Source: Bacteroidales bacterium (GTDB lineage: Bacteria; Bacteroidota; Bacteroidia; Bacteroidales; ML635J-15). From it: DNA of 6,871 nucleotides. A program made the translations under genes and the position numbers. Where the stretch lies: assembly GCA_017997855.1 (NCBI GenBank), contig JAGOEF010000084.1, positions 1 to 6,871 on the forward strand, read 5' to 3'. Shown here one piece after another: positions 1 through 5,100 of the stretch. Positions within the stretch are counted from its first letter, which is position 1; every line of letters starts with the position of its first letter. The notes below the pieces were generated by a model, which ran no database searches, had not been told where the DNA came from, and saw only the letters and a list, made by a program, of their open reading frames with translations.

Positions 1-1
1 C

Positions 2-721
2 ATAATTACATCCGGAAATCACGATACTCTGGTGCTGGCCGAAACCGAAACCCTGTTTATCACCGAAATGCGCCGCATGCCCGAGCCAGGTTTTATCCCC
101 GAAAAGGTGGAGCCGCTTTATGTTGCACGCTCGCTTACAATCGACAACAACGGCAGCATTTCAGGCGACAAAATGAACTACAGTTTCAGGTCGAATCATC
201 CCTATACTTACCTTCAGGGATACAAAGTGGTTGATTACCGCTTTGTGAAACGCAACAATCAGAAATTTCAGGATATCCCACGAAACGGAGCCGATGTTAA
301 TCAGTTACCTGACGATATACCCGACCTGAGAGATACCCGACTTGCCTATGTCGATTACCTCGAGCAGGCGTTGTTGTTTCTGAAAAATAAAAATTATACT
401 GCTGCAACCGAGTGCTTCGAAACCATTCTTGAACAATATCCCGGCGATCAGAACGCCTGGTTCTATAAAGCCATGTGTTACTACGAAACCGGAGAAACCG
501 GCAAGGCCTCTGCATGTTTCGGCAAGGTGTCGGCTGCGGGAATTAATACTTTTCATCAGGAGTCGCAGTGGTATGCAGGACTGATTTTGCTGGAACAGAA
601 ACAATATGCTGCAGCCGAAAAAGCCCTGATCGAAATCGTAAACGAAAACGGTTACTACGGGGCTCAGGCCAAACGCGAACTCGACGATTTATACAGGGAA
701 ATTCTGAATAACCCAAAATAA
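2..721 (+). CDS. TPR-repeat protein, 5' end cut by the window
   Basis: This is the C-terminal part of a protein of unknown specific function. The frame is open from base 2, so the GTG at 32 is probably an internal valine and the true start lies upstream. Numbering from that GTG, residues 1-100 form a non-repetitive, probably beta-rich part (YLQGYKVVDYRF around residues 60-72) that I do not recognise. Residues 104-225 are helical with a TPR-like pattern: alternating small and aromatic residues, a segment around NYTAATECFETILEQYPGD followed by NAWFYKAMCYYETGETGKASACF, then QWYAGLILLEQKQYAAAEKAL. TPRs normally mediate protein-protein contacts, and TPR tails like this are common on Bacteroidota envelope proteins. 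No membrane segment is visible in the part present. The stop is TAA at 719-721, 14 bases before the next gene on the same strand, which suggests co-transcription. TPR assignment is fairly sure; the overall function is unknown. Confidence 0.85.
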   Translation: MITSGNHDTLVLAETETLFITEMRRMPEPGFIPEKVEPLYVARSLTIDNNGSISGDKMNYSFRSNHPYTYLQGYKVVDYRFVKRNNQKFQDIPRNGADVNQLPDDIPDLRDTRLAYVDYLEQALLFLKNKNYTAATECFETILEQYPGDQNAWFYKAMCYYETGETGKASACFGKVSAAGINTFHQESQWYAGLILLEQKQYAAAEKALIEIVNENGYYGAQAKRELDDLYREILNNPK

Positions 722-735
722 TACCTGCTTATCGC

Positions 736-1983
736 ATGCTTCGCCTATCGAAAATACTGATGTTGATACCTGCGCTGCTAATTGCTGTATCTGTTTGGTC
801 GCAGCAGGTTTTTAACCTCTCGGGAAAGGTCTACGATGTCGAAACCGGTGACCCGGTGCCATTGTGCAATGTGTTTGTGAAACCGGGCAATAGCGGTACG
901 GTGTGCGATGCGATGGGACGATTTACACTGAAAGGGGTGAAGACCGGCGACACCATAGTGTTTTCGCATGTTCAGTTTAAAACTACGGAGTTCGTTGCCG
1001 ATTCGCGTAAACCCACCACCGAAACTGCCCTGGAACCCAACGTTACCCAACTGCCTCAGGCCGAAGTCAGACCGGTGGTAAATATCAGCAAGGGCATGGT
1101 GCTCGATGTATTCGATTATGCTTTTGTGGGCGATAATATTCTGTATGCCGGATATTGCTACCGCTACACCCGCGAAAACAATCCATGGCTGGTGATGATC
1201 AGCCCGCGTGGTGACACGGTCTTTGCAAAATGCGTCAGAACTGAGGGTCATTTTTTTGCCGATTGTCTGGGCAACCTGCACTACCTTACCGAAGTAAATG
1301 CCTATCAACTGGTGTTTGACAAAACCGGAGTATCGCTCGAATATCCGATGCCGGTGAATAAATTCCGCGAAATCATGGAACCCTGCAAACTTGAGTCGGA
1401 TGGCAAATTGTTATTCGGTGAATATGCCGAAAACGATCAGGTTTTGATGTATTACTACACCGATACTGTCAGCCTCGAATGGGAGATGTTCCGCACTATT
1501 GCCGACGAACGAAAGCTTGAGATGCTTGCTTATCAGGGGCGATTCTTCTCAATGGGAACCAAACCACCCACCGAAGCCGATATGCGATTCGAAAAGATGA
1601 TGTACAAACCGGTATTTGCCCCGATTCTCAAACTCAACGATACCATTGCGATAATTAACTATACCGATTCGGTGATAGAGTGGTATAACACAAGGTTCAG
1701 AAAACTGGGTCAGGTGAATATAAATTTTCAAAATAACCGTTATATTGAGAATCAGATTGCCATCGATGAAATTACCGGTAATGTGTATGCAGTATATCTG
1801 AAAAACGGGAAATCGTATGTGCGCGAAATTTCTATCAGCACCGGAAAAATTGGCAGGGAAATAAAAATACCTGATTTTTACTGGGTATCCGATATTACAG
1901 TCCGGGATGATGCCCTGTATTTTCTGTATCGAGAGAAGTACAGTGGCGATTTCAGGGCATTGTATAAAATGAAAATACGCTAA
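736..1983 (+). CDS. Exported protein with CarboxypepD_reg-like domain and propeller-like C-terminal region
   Basis: This is a complete 415-aa protein. Residues 1-22 are a Sec signal peptide: basic start (R3, K6), hydrophobic core LMLIPALLIAVSV, likely cleavage at VWS|QQ. No lipobox cysteine is present, so it is periplasmic or further exported rather than a lipoprotein. Residues about 27-105 match the carboxypeptidase-regulatory-like fold (LSGKVYDVETGDPVPLCNVF, then GTVCDAMGRFTLKGVKTGD), a small beta-sandwich often found at the N-terminus of Bacteroidota TonB-dependent receptors and envelope proteins. Here no TonB box, plug or barrel follows. Residues about 120-415 are beta-rich with short recurring strands (DCLGNLHYL at 176-184, YKPVFAP at 290-296, AIDEITGNVYAVY at 342-354, DDALYFLYRE near the end). 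This resembles a six-bladed-propeller-like family I recall from Bacteroidota, but without a search that remains an inference. ATG 736 is chosen because the signal peptide begins there and the previous gene stops 14 bases earlier. No Shine-Dalgarno motif is seen, as usual in this phylum. Role unknown; possibly a structural or ligand-binding envelope protein. Confidence 0.92.
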   Translation: MLRLSKILMLIPALLIAVSVWSQQVFNLSGKVYDVETGDPVPLCNVFVKPGNSGTVCDAMGRFTLKGVKTGDTIVFSHVQFKTTEFVADSRKPTTETALEPNVTQLPQAEVRPVVNISKGMVLDVFDYAFVGDNILYAGYCYRYTRENNPWLVMISPRGDTVFAKCVRTEGHFFADCLGNLHYLTEVNAYQLVFDKTGVSLEYPMPVNKFREIMEPCKLESDGKLLFGEYAENDQVLMYYYTDTVSLEWEMFRTIADERKLEMLAYQGRFFSMGTKPPTEADMRFEKMMYKPVFAPILKLNDTIAIINYTDSVIEWYNTRFRKLGQVNINFQNNRYIENQIAIDEITGNVYAVYLKNGKSYVREISISTGKIGREIKIPDFYWVSDITVRDDALYFLYREKYSGDFRALYKMKIR

Positions 1984-2022
1984 ACCCTAAAGTTCGTTTT
2001 CAGCCGGAAATGCTTGTAATTA

Positions 2023-2049
2023 AGCCAAACAGGCTGGTTTAAAATTTTT
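2023..2049 (+). terminator. Weak candidate terminator after the CarboxypepD_reg-like gene
   Basis: AGCC (2023-2026) can pair with GGCT (2032-2035) around an AAACA loop. A T-rich tract (TTTAAAATTTTT, 2038-2049) follows. The alternative pairing CAGCC (2001-2005) with GGCTG (2032-2036) gives one more pair but a 26-base loop. The stem is only 4-5 bp and the T tract is interrupted, so this is a suggestion based on placement between two transcription units rather than a convincing intrinsic terminator. Confidence 0.25.
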
Positions 2050-2073
2050 GATAAAAAATTGTAATAATTTTAT

Positions 2074-2101
2074 TTGTGATATATAAATATGTATAACTTT
2101 A
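2074..2101 (+). promoter_or_regulatory. Candidate Bacteroidetes-type promoter for the giant surface protein
   Basis: TAACTTTA at 2094-2101 matches the phylum -7 element TAnnTTTG at all but the last base. TTG at 2074-2076 lies 17 bases upstream, within the 17-23 base spacing I recall for Flavobacterium -33/-7 promoters and slightly short for the Bacteroides spacing. Transcription would then start around 2105-2108, giving a leader of about 30 bases. The region is so AT-rich that a chance match is quite possible. Confidence 0.35.
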
Positions 2102-2131
2102 TACAGTTTTGAATTACTTAGAAAACTGTAT
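2101..2131. repeat. Perfect 10-bp inverted repeat just upstream of the giant gene's start codon
   Basis: ATACAGTTTT (2101-2110) and AAAACTGTAT (2122-2131) are exact reverse complements separated by 11 bases (GAATTACTTAG). The right arm ends 5 bases before ATG 2137. It could be an operator for a dimeric regulator or an RNA hairpin in the leader. The stem has only two G-C pairs and no T tract follows, so it is not an intrinsic terminator. If the candidate promoter is right, transcription would start inside the left arm, which favours the operator reading over a full RNA hairpin. Confidence 0.6.
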
Positions 2132-2136
2132 GATTT

Positions 2137-2199
2137 ATGAATAAGAAAGTTATTATTTTAGCACTTGCAGCATTGTTCTTTGTTTCGCATGTTAATGCA
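2137..2199 (+). other. Sec signal peptide of the giant surface protein
   Basis: Residues 1-21 show a basic start (K3, K4), a hydrophobic core (VIILALAALFFV) and a small-residue cleavage site VNA|QQ after A21. There is no lipobox cysteine. A cleavable Sec signal is the required first step for T9SS cargo. Confidence 0.93.
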
Positions 2200-5100
2200 C
2201 AGCAATGGTTAAACAACCTGCCACAGGGTAAGTCGGTAGGCGAATGTACTTTGTTTGAACTACGACAGGCATTCGACGATTACTGGCGCGATTACAATGT
2301 GAAATCAGGATATTATTATGTGAATGGGGTTAAGAAAAAAGCCGGTGGATGGAAACAATTCATGCGCTGGAACTACTATATGGAAAACCTGATTGATCCG
2401 GCAACGGGTGCGTTACCCCAAACCACGGCCGAAGAGCAGTTTAACGAATACTATGCTGAACATCCGATGCAGAAATCAGCCAATGGTAACTGGTCCTCTA
2501 TGGGCCCCTCGATATCCGACGGAGGATATGCAGGGGTAGGACGACTGAACTGCATTACTTTTCATCCTTCCGATAACAATACCTATTGGGTTGGGGCTCC
2601 CTCGGGTGGTTTATGGAAAACCACAAACAATGGTTCGTCGTGGACATGTCTTACCGACAACAATGATGTTTTGGGCGTAAGCGACATTGTGATACCTTCG
2701 GATTATGCTACTTCGCAAACCATTTATATCGGAACCGGCGACCGTGATGCATTCGATAACCGTAGCCATGGGGTGTTAAAATCAACCGACGGAGGTTCTA
2801 CGTGGAATACCACTGGTCTGTCGTTTACTCCGGCAAGCTATAATATGGTAAACCGTTTGCTGCTTGACCCCGCCAACAACAATACTATTGTTGCCGCTAC
2901 TACTGCGGGGGTTTACAAAACCACCAACGGTGGAACCAATTGGACACTGCTCTCGACTAATGAATTCATCGACATGGAATACAAACCGGGCCTATTCAAC
3001 ACCCTGTATGGCAGTACTTCGGACGGGAAAATTTATATTTCTACCAACGGAGGAACTACATGGACGCAAGCCTTGAGTGTTAGCAATGGTCAGCGTACCG
3101 AACTGGCTGTTTCTGCCAATCAGGCAACCTGGGTATATGCTGTGGTGGCTAATGATGAGAGCGGATTGTATGGAATTTATAAATCGACAAACAGCGGAAG
3201 TAGTTACTCACAGATATTCGCGGGAACCACAACCAATCTGCTGGGATGGGAATCCACCGGTGAGGATTCAGGAGGGCAGGGTTGGTACGACCTGTGTATT
3301 GCCGCTTCACCATCGAACGCAAATTATGTATTGGTAGGTGGTGTGAACACCTGGCGCTCGACCAACGGCGGAACCTCATGGTCGATTGTTAATCACTGGT
3401 GGGGCGATGGTGTACCTGCCGTACATGCCGATAAACACGCCCTTGTTTACCGGAGCAATGGCGATTTGTTTGAATGTAACGATGGCGGAGTGTATATTTC
3501 GACAAACAACGGCACTTCGTGGACTGATAAAACCAATGGAATTGTTACCAGTCAGATGTACAAACTGGGTTGCGCTGTAACAAGTCAGAACGTTACCATA
3601 ACCGGTCTGCAGGATAACGGAACAAAATTATTGTACAATGGAACCTGGTACGATGTAAAAGGCGGAGATGGGACTGAATGCCTGATTGATTACGGCAATG
3701 TGAACATCCAATACGGAGCCTACGTAAACGGACAAATCGATCGCACCACCGATATGTGGAGCAACGCAACGGATATATCTCCTAATGGAAACCCGGACGG
3801 AGCCTGGGTTACCCCGTATGTAATCGATCCGGTTACTCCCGCAACCATTTATGTGGGATATGCCGACCTGTATAGATCGACCAACCGTGGCGATTCGTGG
3901 ACGCAGATTTCGAATGTGAATTCAAGCGACCGTCTCCGGTCGATTGCGGTTGCCCCATCGAATACTCAGGTTATCTACATGGCCGATAACACCCAAATCT
4001 GGAAAACAACGAATGGGGGTAGTTCATGGACTGATATTACAGGGACATTACCTGTATCGGAAGCCTATATACGCTATATTACCGTTAAGAATAACGACCC
4101 CTCAACGGTTTGGGTTTGCATGAGCGGATTCAGTTCACCCGGAGTGTACCAGACTACTAATGGCGGAACCTCCTGGACAAATATTTCGACAGGTTTGCCG
4201 ACTATCCCGGTAAATTCCCTCGTACAAAATAAACTGAACACCACCGCAAATGAACTCTATTGTGGAACCGAGTACGGGGTTTACTTCAAAAATGGAAGCA
4301 GCAACTGGATTTTGTTCAGCAATGGCTTACCCAAAGTGAAAATCGGAGAACTCGAAATCTGGTACGGAGCCACATCATCAACCAGTAAACTGCGGGCGGC
4401 AAGTTACGGACGCGGTCTGTGGCAAAGCGATTTGTACTCGGTCGAAACCATGAGCTACATTTCGTCAACTGTAACACAAACCCTGACAAGCGATGTTGCA
4501 CCCAACACCCAGAACCAACAGATTGTTGCTGTAGAAATAACCATGAGTGGCGATATTTCACCATTATCGGTTACTTCGTTTAGCTTTAACACAACGGGTA
4601 CCACCAACCCGGCTACCGACATTTCGAATGCACGATTATACTATTCCGGTACTTCCTCTTTGTTCGAAGCTACCAATGCATTTGGCACTGCAGTGACCAG
4701 TCCTTCGGGTAATTTCAGTTTCACAGGGGCCCAAACCCTCAGCAACGGGGTAAATTATTTCTGGCTGTGCTATGATATTAACTCTGGTGCAACACTGGGT
4801 AATTTCGTCGATGCCCAATGTACTTCGCTGACCATTGGTACCGCAAAAACACCCACCGTTACGAACCCTGACGGAAACCGTCGCATTGCCATTACTTATT
4901 GTGATGCCGGTTCGCCTGATGTTACTTACGAATATATTTCAAACGTAAGCTATGGAACTGTGGCAAACAATTCTGCCCGTGGAACTGCTGGTTACGAAAA
5001 CTTCACGCCATTATCATCGCAGTATTTGCCCGGTGAAACACTGAATTTTTCAGTAGGTGTTACAAACGCATACGAAACAGACGAAATCATTATATGGGTC

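Larger units (their letters stand above)
1984..2136. other. AT-rich intergenic region
   Basis: This is the only non-coding stretch of any size in the window, 153 bases. Its second half is strongly AT-rich compared with the flanking genes. It holds a weak terminator candidate, a candidate promoter and an inverted repeat, each listed separately. No small ORF or RNA gene is supported here. Confidence 0.9.

Noticed and set aside
778..1308. 176-codon open frame on the minus strand
   Set aside because: It lies entirely opposite a well-supported exported-protein gene, shows no recognisable domain or signal peptide, and is explained as an antisense shadow of that gene's codon use.
2101..2131. Inverted repeat read as an intrinsic terminator
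   Set aside because: The stem is AT-rich and no T tract follows. It sits 5 bases before a start codon, so a regulatory role fits better.
2864..3580. Chain of short plus-strand open frames in one alternative phase, as if a frameshifted gene
   Set aside because: The main frame is uninterrupted here and encodes regular Asp-box blades. The repeated codon pattern of the Asp-boxes keeps the alternative phase open by chance.
2620..4176. Sialidase (neuraminidase) call from the BNR/Asp-box repeats
   Set aside because: Asp-boxes are structural and occur in many non-sialidase propellers. I see no arginine triad or FRIP-type motif that would support sialidase activity.
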